A stretch of 64,000 bases of DNA, taken from assembly GCF_010731295.1 (NCBI RefSeq), contig NZ_AP022579.1:868001-932000 (forward strand). The letters are read 5' to 3'. The notes under the pieces were generated by a model. It had not been told where the DNA came from. It ran no database searches and saw nothing but the letters and a program-made list of their open reading frames with translations. Below are positions 1 through 8,611 of the stretch, one piece after another. This stretch comes from Mycolicibacterium boenickei (GTDB lineage Bacteria > Actinomycetota > Actinomycetes > Mycobacteriales > Mycobacteriaceae). Positions within the stretch are counted from its first letter, which is position 1. The number at the start of each line of letters is the position of its first letter. The position numbers and the translations under genes are program-made.

Positions 1-1
1 G

Positions 2-610
2 CTCGGCGAGGCTGTCGTCGCCAGGGGCGCGGAGCTGGTCATCGGCGAGGTCACCGATGTGCGGGCCGAAGGCGCCGGCGTCAGCGTCGACGTGGCGGAT
101 CGTTCCCTCAAGGCCGACACCGCCGTGATCGCCACCGGCGCCTGGCTGTCGAAACTCGCCAAGCCGTGGGTGCGCACGCCGGTCCAGGGCGGACGCGGCT
201 ACTCGTTCACCGTGCCGGTGCAGCGCCCGATCCTCGGGCCCATCTATCTGCCCGACGCCCGCGTGGCCTGCACGCCGTACCAGGGCGGGCTGCGGGTGGC
301 CGGAACCATGGAGTTCCGCTCCCCCGACGATCCGCTGCAGCCGGCGCGCGTCGACGCGATCATCGCTTCGGCCGCCCCACTGCTCGACGGTGTGGACTGG
401 GATGCCCGCACCGATGTGTGGGTGGGTGCGCGTCCGGTCACCCCCGACGGACGTCCGCTGATCGGTGAAGTGGCACAAGGAATCTACGTGGCCGGCGGTC
501 ACGGCATGTGGGGCCTGGCCCATGGCCCGGTCACCGGCCGCCTCCTCGCCGAGTACATCACCACCGGAAAACAGCCTGAGGTCCTGCGGGAGTTCGACCC
601 GCTGCGCTGA
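2..610 (+). CDS. FAD-dependent oxidoreductase, DadA/glycine-oxidase family (C-terminal part)
   Basis: This is the C-terminal ~200 residues of a flavoprotein amine or amino-acid oxidase. The reading frame is open from base 2, so the start lies upstream of the window. The stretch TAVIATGAWL and the terminal GGHGMWGLAHGPVTGRLLAE are the strand and FAD-contacting segments typical of D-amino-acid dehydrogenase small-subunit/DadA-like enzymes, preceded by the usual RPVTPDGRPLIG motif. The missing N-terminal part should carry the Rossmann GxGxxG. The substrate cannot be told from this fragment. A strong hairpin follows the stop codon. Family confidence is high; exact enzyme is not known. Confidence 0.85.
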   Translation, partial: LGEAVVARGAELVIGEVTDVRAEGAGVSVDVADRSLKADTAVIATGAWLSKLAKPWVRTPVQGGRGYSFTVPVQRPILGPIYLPDARVACTPYQGGLRVAGTMEFRSPDDPLQPARVDAIIASAAPLLDGVDWDARTDVWVGARPVTPDGRPLIGEVAQGIYVAGGHGMWGLAHGPVTGRLLAEYITTGKQPEVLREFDPLR

Positions 611-642
611 GGGCTCAAGACATCGCCCTAACGGGCCATCAA

Positions 643-679
643 GCCGTCAGGGGCGGCGCACGAACCCGCCCCTGACGGC
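643..679 (+). terminator. Perfect 14-bp hairpin, probable terminator
   Basis: Arms 643-656 and 666-679 (GCCGTCAGGGGCGG and its exact reverse complement) surround a 9-nt loop, 33 nt after the stop of the DadA-like gene and 27 nt before the GreA-like gene. There is no U-run, as is common for mycobacterial hairpin terminators. It could alternatively act as a 5' leader structure of the next gene. Confidence 0.6.
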
Positions 680-706
680 ATCTCCGCATATCGGAAGGAA
701 ACGACA

Positions 707-1174
707 ATGACTGTCAGCCAACGTGTTTGGTTGTCTCCACAGGCATACGAACGACTACAGACCGAGCTGTCGACGCTGCGGGAACTGATCTCGACCGAGG
801 CCGCATCGGATTCCGACGAGAACGAGGTGGCCATTCAGCGGGCCCGCCAGACGCGCATCCAGCAGATCCACGATCTGCTGCTCAACGCGGTCGTCGGTGA
901 GGATCCGCCCGACGACGGAGTGGCCGAGCCGGGCATGGTGCTGACCGTGCGTTTCGACCAGACCAAGGAGATCGAGACGTTCCTGCTGGGCATCCGCGGC
1001 GCCGAATACGGCGATCTGGAGGTCTATTCGGTCAACTCGCCGCTGGGCGAGGCCATCGTGGGCGCACGCCCCGGCGAGCAGCGCCAGTACGCGGTGCCCA
1101 GCGGCGAAGCCGTGCCGGTCACGCTGATCAGCGCTGTGCCGTTCGGGATGCATGAGGTCCGCGCCTTAACCTGA
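707..1174 (+). CDS. GreA/GreB-family transcription factor-like protein
   Basis: A 155-residue protein with the layout of transcript-cleavage/secondary-channel factors: an N-terminal helical hairpin (about residues 10-65, QAYERLQTELSTLRELI and the following helix) and a C-terminal FKBP-like domain holding the family signature YSVNSPLGEAIVGARPGEQ (about 107-125). The N-terminal coil is shorter and less charged at the tip than in canonical GreA, so it may bind RNA polymerase without stimulating cleavage, as reported for other mycobacterial Gre-like proteins. The start is supported by GGAAGGA at 696-702. The next gene, a TetR regulator, starts 4 bp after this stop, so they are probably cotranscribed. 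Confidence 0.75.
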   Translation: MTVSQRVWLSPQAYERLQTELSTLRELISTEAASDSDENEVAIQRARQTRIQQIHDLLLNAVVGEDPPDDGVAEPGMVLTVRFDQTKEIETFLLGIRGAEYGDLEVYSVNSPLGEAIVGARPGEQRQYAVPSGEAVPVTLISAVPFGMHEVRALT

Positions 1175-1178
1175 GTGA

Positions 1179-1745
1179 ATGGCAGGCGAACGCAAGGGCA
1201 CGCCCGGTAGCTTGACCGCCGACGACTGGATACAAGCCGGGTACGCCCTGCTGGCCTCCGACGGAATGCGGGCGCTGAAGATCGAGCGGCTCTGCGAGCA
1301 GATCGGCGCCACCCGAGGCAGCTTCTACTGGCACTTCACCGACATGAAGGGTTACCGGGCGGCGCTGGTGGCGTCGTGGAATGCGTTCTTGGAGCAGGAC
1401 CGTCGCGCGCTGGCCGAGCTCGAGGATCTGCCTCCGCGCGAACGGCTGTCGCAGATGATGAGGCAGCTGCTGAGCCCCCGGCACTGGACGTTGGAGCGCG
1501 CGATGCGGGAGTGGGCCCGCTCCGACGACATCGCCGCGGCCAACGTGCGCGCAGCCGATCACCGGGTTCTGGTCGCCGTCACCAAGGCCTACCTCGACTA
1601 CGGGTTCACCCCCGAGGACGCGGCCCTGCGCGGCCAGGCCACCTTCGCCACGGGTATCGGCGTGCTGCATCTCATGGACTCAGCTGACGCGCTGACGGCC
1701 GCCGACCGCTACGAACGCTTCCTGGACCTCATGCTGGCTCGATGA
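1179..1745 (+). CDS. TetR-family transcriptional regulator
   Basis: A 188-residue regulator. The N-terminal helix-turn-helix spans about residues 14-60 and contains IERLCEQIGATRGSFYWHFTD, the recognition-helix pattern of TetR proteins. The C-terminal ligand-binding region has no close family I recognise. It follows the GreA-like gene after 4 bp and its 3' end overlaps the convergent TetR gene by 17 bp. Its targets are not evident; no palindrome was seen directly upstream because the gene is tightly packed. Confidence 0.85.
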   Translation: MAGERKGTPGSLTADDWIQAGYALLASDGMRALKIERLCEQIGATRGSFYWHFTDMKGYRAALVASWNAFLEQDRRALAELEDLPPRERLSQMMRQLLSPRHWTLERAMREWARSDDIAAANVRAADHRVLVAVTKAYLDYGFTPEDAALRGQATFATGIGVLHLMDSADALTAADRYERFLDLMLAR

Positions 1746-2295
1746 TCGCGGAGAACACGCGCTCGAAGAGATCGGTCAATTGGTCGGTGTCGCAGTCGGC
1801 AAAGCCTGGGCTACGGATCACCCGGCGCATCAACAGGACCCCGCTCATCACCGACAACATGGCGTCGGCGCGGAGCTGACGGTCCGGCCCGGACAGTTGG
1901 CCGGCCAACCGCCGGCCGACGTGGCGCGCGATCGCGTCGCGCACGATGTTCACCGCAACCGGGTTCGAAACCGAGCGGAGCATGATCAGGAAAGGCTCCA
2001 GCGGGTCGGCATCAGGATCGGAGCGGTCGGCCAGTGCGGTGGCAGCGTCGCGCGCGAGGGCGGCTGGTTTCTCGGCCACGATCGTCGGTGGCGCGAACGA
2101 CGTTTCGACCGCCTCGGCGAACAGCTGCTCCTTGGACCCGAAGTAGCGATTCACCAGCATCGCGGTGACCCCGGCGTCTCGTGCGATCTCACGAACGCCG
2201 ACGCCGTCATACCCGGACAGGGCAAAGTGGCGGATCGCCGATTGCAGGATCGCCTCGCGGGTGGCAGCCGCATTGCGTGGTCGGGAGGAACCCAT
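1729..2295 (-). CDS. TetR-family regulator, divergent to SDR/AKR genes
   Basis: A 188-residue TetR protein with the HTH at about residues 10-57 (VREIARDAGVTAMLVNRYFGSKEQLF). Mycobacterial relatives carry the same AMLVNRYFGSKEQLF recognition helix. It is transcribed away from the SDR gene at 2381, and the 85-bp space between them holds two palindromes within a larger inverted repeat (2327-2367), the expected arrangement for autoregulation and control of the SDR/aldo-keto reductase pair. The 3' end overlaps the convergent TetR gene by 17 bp. Confidence 0.88.
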   Translation of the reverse strand: MGSSRPRNAAATREAILQSAIRHFALSGYDGVGVREIARDAGVTAMLVNRYFGSKEQLFAEAVETSFAPPTIVAEKPAALARDAATALADRSDPDADPLEPFLIMLRSVSNPVAVNIVRDAIARHVGRRLAGQLSGPDRQLRADAMLSVMSGVLLMRRVIRSPGFADCDTDQLTDLFERVFSAIIEPA

Positions 2296-2326
2296 GCCAA
2301 GAACGCTAGGGAATATCCGGCCACAA

Positions 2327-2367
2327 GTCTACATATGTATACCCATCGGATGTATACGTACGTAGAC
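2327..2367. promoter_or_regulatory. Probable TetR operator, double palindrome
   Basis: Arms GTCTACATATGTATA (2327-2341) and TATACGTACGTAGAC (2353-2367) are inverted repeats matching at 13 of 15 positions with an 11-bp spacer. Each arm also contains its own perfect palindrome, TACATATGTA (2330-2339) and TACGTACGTA (2355-2364). It lies between the divergent tetR (start 2295) and SDR (start 2381) genes, and AT-rich TATA segments suggest it overlaps the promoters. Confidence 0.7.
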
Positions 2368-2380
2368 ATAGGAGCGCATC

Positions 2381-3268
2381 ATGGATATCGAGTCATCGGC
2401 AACCTCATCTGTATTTCTCGTTTCGGGCGCGTCCCGCGGCCTGGGCCGCGCGATCGTCGAGGCCGCACTGAGTGCCGGGCACCGCGTCGTGGCCGGCGTC
2501 CGCTCCTCCACGGCGCTGTCCGACCTCGCCGCCGAGCAACCGGATCGCCTCGCCGTCGTCGAACTGGACGTGACCGACGACGACCAGGTGCGTGCCGCCG
2601 TAGCCACGGCGGTCGAGCGGTTCGGACGCCTGGACGTCCTGGTCAACAACGCGGGCTACGCGAACATGGCCGCGATCGAGGACTTCGACTTCGACGACTT
2701 CCGCACCCAGATCGATGCCAACTTCTTCGGCGTCGTGCGACTCACCCAAGCCGCACTACCCGTCATGCGCGCCCAACGTGCGGGCCATATCGTCCAGATT
2801 TCCTCAGTGGGCGGGCGACTCGTGCGCGCCGGCCTTGGCGCCTACCAGTCGGCCAAGTGGGCAGTCACCGGATTCTCCGGCGTGCTGGCGCAGGAAGTGG
2901 CAACGCTCGGAATCAAGGTCACTGTCCTGGAACCCGGTGGCATGCGCACCGACTGGGCCGGGTCGTCGATGCGCGTCGCCACGGTCCGTGACGAGTACGC
3001 CGACACCGTCGGTGCGTCGATAGCCCAGAGCACCCCGGAGAACCTGGGCGCCAGCGACCCGGCCAAGGTGGCCGAACTCGTCCTGTCCATCGCCGAGATG
3101 CCTGATCCCCCAAAGCGGTTGCTCGTCGGCCCCGATGCCTACCGCTACGCCACCGCCGCGGGACGCGACCTACTCGCCGACGACGAGAAGTGGGAGGCCC
3201 TCAGCCTTTCCACCGCAGCCGATGACGTCACCGCCGCTCAGGTCAACCCGCTGGGAGCCGTGAAATGA
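2381..3268 (+). CDS. Short-chain dehydrogenase/reductase
   Basis: A 295-residue classical-type SDR. The cofactor motif is GASRGLGRA (about residues 16-24), NNAG is near 89-92, the catalytic serine lies in QISSVGG (near 138) and the catalytic Tyr-Lys pair is in AYQSAKWA (about 151-158). An aspartate after the second core strand is absent, leaving NADP or NAD use open. It starts 13 bp beyond the operator-like repeat with GGAG at 2371-2374 as ribosome site. It overlaps the aldo-keto reductase start by 4 bp (ATGA), so the two are translationally coupled and likely act on related carbonyl substrates under TetR control. Confidence 0.9.
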   Translation: MDIESSATSSVFLVSGASRGLGRAIVEAALSAGHRVVAGVRSSTALSDLAAEQPDRLAVVELDVTDDDQVRAAVATAVERFGRLDVLVNNAGYANMAAIEDFDFDDFRTQIDANFFGVVRLTQAALPVMRAQRAGHIVQISSVGGRLVRAGLGAYQSAKWAVTGFSGVLAQEVATLGIKVTVLEPGGMRTDWAGSSMRVATVRDEYADTVGASIAQSTPENLGASDPAKVAELVLSIAEMPDPPKRLLVGPDAYRYATAAGRDLLADDEKWEALSLSTAADDVTAAQVNPLGAVK

Positions 3269-4317
3269 CAACAACGACTCAAAGCCCCGCATTCGGCTCG
3301 GCGACCGTCACCCTCGGACACTCCGAACTGACGGTGCGCCCAGTCGGCCTGGGCTGCATGGGAATGTCGCAGTTCTACGGACCCGCCGACGACAGCGAGT
3401 CGGTGGCGACCATTCGCGCGGCCCTCGAACTCGGGGTCGACTTCCTCGATACCTCCGATGTCTATGGCGCTTCCGACATCACCTTCGGTGTGCCGATTCG
3501 TGGCTTCGGCCACAACGAGCAACTGATCGGCGGCGCGATCGCCGGGCACCGGGACGAGATCGTGCTGGCGACCAAGTTCGCGGCGAAGATCAACGACGCC
3601 GAGAACGGGATCGCCATCGACGGCCGGCCCGAGTATGTACGGGCAGCTTGTGAGGCAAGCCTGCGGCGGTTGGGTACCGACGTCATCGACCTGTACTACT
3701 ACCATCGCCTCGACCCGAGCGTGCCGATCGAGGAAACCGTGGGAGCCATGGCCGAACTCGTCGCGGCGGGCAAGGTCCGTGCCATCGGGCTCAGTGAGGT
3801 CGGCCCGGACCAGATCCGCCGCGCCCACGCCACACACCCGATCTCCGCGCTGCAATCCGAGTACTCACTGTGGGAACGACGGGTCGAGGGCGGCATCACC
3901 TCGACATGCCGGGAGCTGGGCATCACCCTGGTTCCCTACAGCCCGCTGGGCCGCTCGGCGCTCACCGGTTCCCTGAAATCCGGCAGCACGTTCGCTGCGG
4001 ACGACTTCCGCGCCACCAACCCGAGATTCTCTGCCGAGAACCTCGCGGTCAACCTCGAGCCCGTCGAGAAACTCCAGGCGTTGGCAGCGGAGAAAGGTTG
4101 CAGCCCAGGACAACTCGCGTTGGCCTGGTTGCTCGCCCAGCCGTTGGATGTGGTGCCGATCCCCGGCACCAAACGGATCCCGTTCGTCCGAGAGAACATC
4201 GCCGCCACCGACGTTGCGATCAGCGCAGACGAGGTGGCCCTGCTGGCCGGAATCTTCGAACCGGGGCGCATCGCCGGCGACCGCTACGCGCCGGTTCACG
4301 CCCGGACAGTTCGGTGA
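3265..4317 (+). CDS. Aldo/keto reductase
   Basis: A 350-residue NADPH-dependent aldo/keto reductase. Recognisable segments are [13 protein letters not shown] near the N terminus, the catalytic Asp-Tyr region [11 protein letters not shown] (about residues 58-68), the Lys strand VLATKFAAK, the [19 protein letters not shown] barrel segment and the cofactor-binding PIPGTKR near 298-304. It resembles the YajO/pyridoxal-reductase-like AKR subgroup with an insertion around 66-80 ([14 protein letters not shown]). It is coupled to the preceding SDR by an ATGA overlap. Confidence 0.9.
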   Translation: MTTTTQSPAFGSATVTLGHSELTVRPVGLGCMGMSQFYGPADDSESVATIRAALELGVDFLDTSDVYGASDITFGVPIRGFGHNEQLIGGAIAGHRDEIVLATKFAAKINDAENGIAIDGRPEYVRAACEASLRRLGTDVIDLYYYHRLDPSVPIEETVGAMAELVAAGKVRAIGLSEVGPDQIRRAHATHPISALQSEYSLWERRVEGGITSTCRELGITLVPYSPLGRSALTGSLKSGSTFAADDFRATNPRFSAENLAVNLEPVEKLQALAAEKGCSPGQLALAWLLAQPLDVVPIPGTKRIPFVRENIAATDVAISADEVALLAGIFEPGRIAGDRYAPVHARTVR

Positions 4318-4334
4318 GGTGCCGCGGGCCCGCC

Positions 4335-4952
4335 TCAGACGCTCTCCACCACAGCCAAAGCCGTCGCCGGTGCCACCCCCGCGGTGATCAAGGCGGCCGC
4401 AGCCACCCGCCTGGAATCAAGATTCCAGTTCTCTTCGGCGATTGCCGCATGCAGCCCGATCGCCGAGGACTCGATCAATCGCGCGATCGCCTCCGGCGGC
4501 AGATGGTTGCTGAACTCCCCCGTGCGCTGACCGTCGGCGATGACCTCAGCAACCGTGTCACGCATCCGTCTCAGCGCTTCAATACTGTTCGCGTCGGCCT
4601 GGGCGGCAGCAATCTGCAGAAATCCCACATGGTGCCCGACCGACCACAGATCGAGATGGATCCGCGCTAGTCGTTCCGTCGCACCGGATTCCGAACGGTC
4701 CTCAGCGGCAATGCTGTTGACGGTTTCCGCGGTGCGCTCCGCCACCGCGATGACGAGATCCTCACGGGTCGCGAAGTAGCCGTAGAGGGTACGACGCACC
4801 ACTCCGGCCGCCCGCGAGACATCGTCCATCGTCGCATCAGGGTTGTGCGCCCAGAGTTCGCGAGCAGCGTCGACGATTCGCACGCGATTGCGCTCACGAA
4901 CGCCTAACGCAGGTAATTCCGCATCCCGTCGCAACGACTGCCCTTCGATCAC
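4335..4952 (-). CDS. TetR-family regulator, divergent to mmpS-mmpL
   Basis: A 205-residue TetR protein starting at GTG 4952. The HTH covers about residues 24-70 (MDDVSRAAGVVRRTLYGYFATREDLVIAVAER). The C-terminal domain is all-helical and unassigned. It is transcribed divergently from mmpS, with a 135-bp gap containing several TGTGCAAT-type inverted repeats, so it most likely represses the mmpS-mmpL export operon and itself. This TetR-plus-mmpSL arrangement is common in mycobacteria, although the MmpS5/MmpL5 pair of M. tuberculosis is controlled by a MarR protein. Confidence 0.85.
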   Translation of the reverse strand: MIEGQSLRRDAELPALGVRERNRVRIVDAARELWAHNPDATMDDVSRAAGVVRRTLYGYFATREDLVIAVAERTAETVNSIAAEDRSESGATERLARIHLDLWSVGHHVGFLQIAAAQADANSIEALRRMRDTVAEVIADGQRTGEFSNHLPPEAIARLIESSAIGLHAAIAEENWNLDSRRVAAAALITAGVAPATALAVVESV

Positions 4953-5030
4953 TGCCGCACTGCCTTCCTGATCGTACGGACCCCGATACCCCCTGATCAG
5001 TGTCTCACACAGTGTTGAGCACTATTGCTC

Positions 5031-5061
5031 ATTGCTGTGCAATCATGCACACTGTTGTGCA
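5031..5061. promoter_or_regulatory. Clustered inverted repeats, probable operator of mmpS-mmpL
   Basis: Two adjacent dyads lie in the tetR-mmpS spacer: ATTGCTGTGCAAT (5031-5043) and TGCACA-CTGT-TGTGCA (5046-5061). The word TGTGCAATC occurs twice, at about 5036-5044 and 5056-5064. The cluster ends 24-27 bp before the mmpS start, a good position for TetR repression. Confidence 0.6.
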
Positions 5062-5087
5062 ATCTACTGCTGCGGAGGGGACCGGAC

Positions 5088-5531
5088 ATGGGAATTTCAT
5101 GGAGCCATCGACTGGCGAGCCGACTGTGGTTGCCCATGCTCTGCCTCGTCGTCGTAGCCACCGCAGGCGCTGCCATCAAGTCAGCTCACGGCGTCTTCGG
5201 CTCCGAGGATCGGACCCATAGCCCGGGCGGGCAGTTCGCGATCGTTCAGTTCAACCCGAAGCGCATCACGTATGAGGTGTTCGGAGACTTCGCCGGGTGG
5301 GGGCGGGTGAGCTATTGGGACGCAGACATCAACGCCGTCGACGTCGTACTCACCGCCCTGCCGTGGTCACACACCGAGACGACGGTGCTCACCACCGCGA
5401 TCGCAGACATCACCGCTCAAGCCGCGGGTAACAGCATCGGCTGCCGCATCATCGTCGACGGCATCATCCGATCTGAGCGAACCGCCACGGGTGAGCATGC
5501 CGCTGTCTGGTGTCAGGTGCTGTCGGCGTGA
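5088..5531 (+). CDS. MmpS-family membrane accessory protein
   Basis: A 147-residue MmpS protein: one N-terminal transmembrane segment (about residues 11-32, LWLPMLCLVVVATAGAAIKSA) followed by a periplasmic beta-sandwich domain with the family pattern ITYEVFGDFAGWGRVSYWDAD and a C-terminal cysteine pair (GCRIIVDG and WCQV). MmpS proteins act with MmpL exporters of lipids, siderophores or drugs. The start at 5088 is preferred over upstream starts because of GGAGGGG at about 5074-5080. The mmpL gene overlaps its stop codon, so they are cotranslated. Confidence 0.9.
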   Translation: MGISWSHRLASRLWLPMLCLVVVATAGAAIKSAHGVFGSEDRTHSPGGQFAIVQFNPKRITYEVFGDFAGWGRVSYWDADINAVDVVLTALPWSHTETTVLTTAIADITAQAAGNSIGCRIIVDGIIRSERTATGEHAAVWCQVLSA

Positions 5532-8371
5532 CCGGGCAGCACGTGCGAAAGCCAATATTCGCCAGGTCTATCCGGAAACTGTCGGTCCCCGTGATCCTGG
5601 CCTGGATCGCGCTCACGGTTGTCGTGAATGTCATCTCTCCGCAGTTAGAACCGGTCACCGACGCGAACCAGGGGCCCATGGTGCCCGTTGACGCGCCGTC
5701 GTCGGCAGCGTTGATACACATCGGCGACAGGTTCGACGAGTCCGACAGCAACAGCCTCATCATGATCATCCTGGAGGCTGATCGACCGCTGGGCGACGAC
5801 GACCACCGGTTCTACGACGAACTGACCGCCAAACTCCAACAGGATTCCGAGCACGTGCAGTACGTCATGAATCTGTGGGGCGAAGGAACGACCGCCGCGG
5901 GGGTCCAGAGCAGTGACGGAAAGGCGTCGTACACCTTGGTCCGGATCGCCGGAAATCAAGGTTCAACGCACTCGGACGAGTCGATCAAGGCTGTGCGCAA
6001 CCTGATTGCCGACACGAAAACACCGGTCGGCCTGAAGGTTTACGTCTCCGGTGCTGCGGCGTTGTCGTCGGACATGCTCAAGGTCGGCAACGAAAGCATG
6101 ATCAAGATGATGTACGCGACGATCGTCATCATCACTGTGATGCTGCTCGTCGTATACCGATCGGTCAGCACTGCCTTCCTGTGCCTGTTCATGGTGATGA
6201 TCGAGCTAGCCTGCGGACGCGGAATCGTCTCCTTTCTCGCCTTCCACCAGCTGATCGGCATATCCGTCTTCGCATCCAACATCCTGGTGTCGTTGATCCT
6301 CGGGGCAGGAACCGATTACGCGATATTCCTGATAGGCCGATACCACGAGGCACGAAACGGGGGTGAGGATCGTGAGGCGGCGTATTACACCGCAGTACAG
6401 GGCGTCTCACACGTCGTCCTCGGCTCCGGCCTGGCCGTCGCCGGGGCCACGTTCTGCCTCACCTTCACCCGGCTCAATTACTTCAACACCATGGGAATTC
6501 CCTGCGCGGTCGCGATGCTCACCGCCGTGGCCGCCGCCCTCACCTTCGGGCCGGCACTTCTGGCGATCGGAAGTCGCTTCGGGCTGTTCGAACCGAAATC
6601 AAAGGGCAGCACCGGCGTCTGGCGAAAGGTCGGAACTTCCGTCGTTCGCTGGCCCGGGCGCCTCCTCGCCGCGAGCAGCATCGTAATGCTCATCGGGGCC
6701 GCCATGATTCCCACTTACCGGCCCAATTACGATGACCGCGTTTATGTTCCGGATAGCACGCCGGCCAAGCAGGGATACCAGGCCGCCGATCGCCACTTCC
6801 CGGTGAGCAAGCTCAACAGCGACATGCTGCTTGTGGAAGCCGACCACGACATGCGCAATTCCACTGACATGATCGCTCTGGACCGAGTTGCCAGGAGCAT
6901 TTTCCACACCCCGGGTGTCGGGATGATCCAAAGTGTCACTCGCCCTCTGGGAACCCCCCTCGAGCACTCGTCGTTCACCTTCACAATGGGCGCCATGGGC
7001 ACAAAGCTCAAGGAGCTGATCCCATTCCTCACCGACTACAACAACCGCGTCACCAGCATGGTTGCGATAACCGATCGGATGACCGATCTTCTTCGCAGGC
7101 AACAAGAGTTGACAGACCAGCAGGCAAACGCAGCCCACATTCTCGCGACCTTCGCCCAGAACATGAAGGGCATCACCGCCACGATGCGCGATGACTTCGC
7201 CGACTTCGATGACCAGTTCAGGCCGATACGGAACTACTTCTATTGGGAGCCGCACTGCTTCGACATTCCGATGTGCCAGGCGTTTCGCTCACTGTTCGAC
7301 ATGACGGACCAACTCGACAAGATGGCCGACGAGATGAACGCCAACGTGGAGGCCTCGATGATCCAGGCCACGGTCACGCCCCGGTTGGCCGAACTCATCG
7401 GCCAAAGCGCCGATGCGCTGCAGTCGATGCGCGCAGTCATGCTTGCCCAGCAGAGCACCACCTGGCCGATGCTCACTCAGATGGACGAACTTGGTCGTCA
7501 GATGATCGACCTGGGCCAGGCGTTCGACAGCTCCAAGAACGACGAGTTCTTCTATCTCCCACCAGAAGCCTTCGATAATCCATCGTTTCAGATCGACTTG
7601 AAGTTCTTCGTCGCCCCCGATGGCAAGTCGGCCCGGTTCATCGTCTATCACGACGGCGAAGCGCTTTCGCCGGAAGGTATCGAACACAGCCAGGCGTACC
7701 TACCGGCGGCGAAAGAAGCCTTGAAAGGCACCACCCTCGCAGGCGCTCGCGTGTATCTCGGCGGGGCAGCCGCGACTTACTGGGACATCCAGGATGCCAC
7801 CAGAATCGATCTCCTGATTGCCGCGATCGCGGCGTTCGCCCTGATCTTTCTCGTCATGCTGCTCATTACCCGCAGCGTCGTTGCCGCGATCGTCATCGTC
7901 GGGACTGTTGCATTCTCGTACGCTGGAGCTTTCGGGCTGTCAGTACTCGTGTGGCAGCACTTCCTTGCCATTCCGATCAGCTGGCTCAACTTGCCGATTA
8001 CCTTCATAATCTTGGTCGCGGTCGGCTCGGACTACAACCTTCTCCTCATCGCCCGCTATCTGGAGGAGAGTAAAGCCGGGCTGAACACCGGCTTGATCCG
8101 AGCAGTCGCGAATTCCGGAAAGGTAGTCACGACAGCTGGTTTGGTGTTCGCGACGACGATGCTGGCCATGCTTGCCAGCGACCTGACGTCGGTCGGCCAA
8201 CTGGGTTCGATCATCGGTCTGGGTCTGCTCCTCGACACGTTGATCGTCCGTTCGTTCATCACTCCCGCCATCGCCAGACTTCTCGGCCCGTTCTTCTGGT
8301 GGCCGCGACTGATACCCGCGCGCCCGGTGCGCCGTACGTGGACAGAAATCCGATCCGATGCCCACATATGA
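5528..8371 (+). CDS. MmpL-family RND transporter
   Basis: An RND-superfamily exporter of about 947 residues in the inner membrane. There is one N-terminal TM helix, a periplasmic loop, a TM block (about residues 190-370) with the GAGTDYAIFLIGRYHE signature, a large second periplasmic domain with a helical section (about 490-690), and a second TM block holding the matching VGSDYNLLLIARYLEE. The paired Asp-Tyr residues are the proton-relay signature of MmpL proteins. The start GTG 5528 gives a 4-bp overlap with the mmpS stop; GTG 5510 in the same frame is an alternative. Substrate is not predictable; control is probably by the divergent TetR. Confidence 0.93.
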   Translation: MTGQHVRKPIFARSIRKLSVPVILAWIALTVVVNVISPQLEPVTDANQGPMVPVDAPSSAALIHIGDRFDESDSNSLIMIILEADRPLGDDDHRFYDELTAKLQQDSEHVQYVMNLWGEGTTAAGVQSSDGKASYTLVRIAGNQGSTHSDESIKAVRNLIADTKTPVGLKVYVSGAAALSSDMLKVGNESMIKMMYATIVIITVMLLVVYRSVSTAFLCLFMVMIELACGRGIVSFLAFHQLIGISVFASNILVSLILGAGTDYAIFLIGRYHEARNGGEDREAAYYTAVQGVSHVVLGSGLAVAGATFCLTFTRLNYFNTMGIPCAVAMLTAVAAALTFGPALLAIGSRFGLFEPKSKGSTGVWRKVGTSVVRWPGRLLAASSIVMLIGAAMIPTYRPNYDDRVYVPDSTPAKQGYQAADRHFPVSKLNSDMLLVEADHDMRNSTDMIALDRVARSIFHTPGVGMIQSVTRPLGTPLEHSSFTFTMGAMGTKLKELIPFLTDYNNRVTSMVAITDRMTDLLRRQQELTDQQANAAHILATFAQNMKGITATMRDDFADFDDQFRPIRNYFYWEPHCFDIPMCQAFRSLFDMTDQLDKMADEMNANVEASMIQATVTPRLAELIGQSADALQSMRAVMLAQQSTTWPMLTQMDELGRQMIDLGQAFDSSKNDEFFYLPPEAFDNPSFQIDLKFFVAPDGKSARFIVYHDGEALSPEGIEHSQAYLPAAKEALKGTTLAGARVYLGGAAATYWDIQDATRIDLLIAAIAAFALIFLVMLLITRSVVAAIVIVGTVAFSYAGAFGLSVLVWQHFLAIPISWLNLPITFIILVAVGSDYNLLLIARYLEESKAGLNTGLIRAVANSGKVVTTAGLVFATTMLAMLASDLTSVGQLGSIIGLGLLLDTLIVRSFITPAIARLLGPFFWWPRLIPARPVRRTWTEIRSDAHI

Positions 8372-8588
8372 CGAGTTCGATCTCCTGTTCCACGCCGCGC
8401 AGCGGCAAGGCGCCTTCGCCAGCGCCACGTTCGGCGCTGTAGCGGCATTCGGTCTGCAGGCCCAGTGGACGCCGATGGTGGCGTCGCTTCTGATCGGTCT
8501 GGTGTTCCTCGCAGCCTCGATGCGGGCCGATGACAAGGTGCGCGTGTGGGTCCACGGCGCGTGCGCCACACACCCGGATCAACCCTGA
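8358..8588 (+). CDS. Small membrane protein overlapping mmpL
   Basis: A 76-residue open frame starting at ATG 8358, 14 bp before the mmpL stop. It has two hydrophobic stretches (about residues 20-33 and 41-53, SLLIGLVFLAAS), compatible with a small integral membrane protein, ending in a His/Cys-containing tail. The overlap and same-strand position suggest it belongs to the mmpS-mmpL operon. I do not recognise a family; similar tiny downstream ORFs occur next to some mycobacterial mmpL genes. It could be a chance frame, but it fills the otherwise empty space up to the convergent polymerase gene. Confidence 0.5.
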   Translation: MPTYDEFDLLFHAAQRQGAFASATFGAVAAFGLQAQWTPMVASLLIGLVFLAASMRADDKVRVWVHGACATHPDQP

Positions 8589-8611
8589 GTTTGTGTCACT
8601 TCCGATCGCGT

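Noticed and set aside
5510..5527. Earlier GTG start for mmpL
   Set aside because: In frame and possible, but GTG 5528 overlaps the mmpS stop by 4 bp, the more usual coupling; neither has a strong ribosome site.
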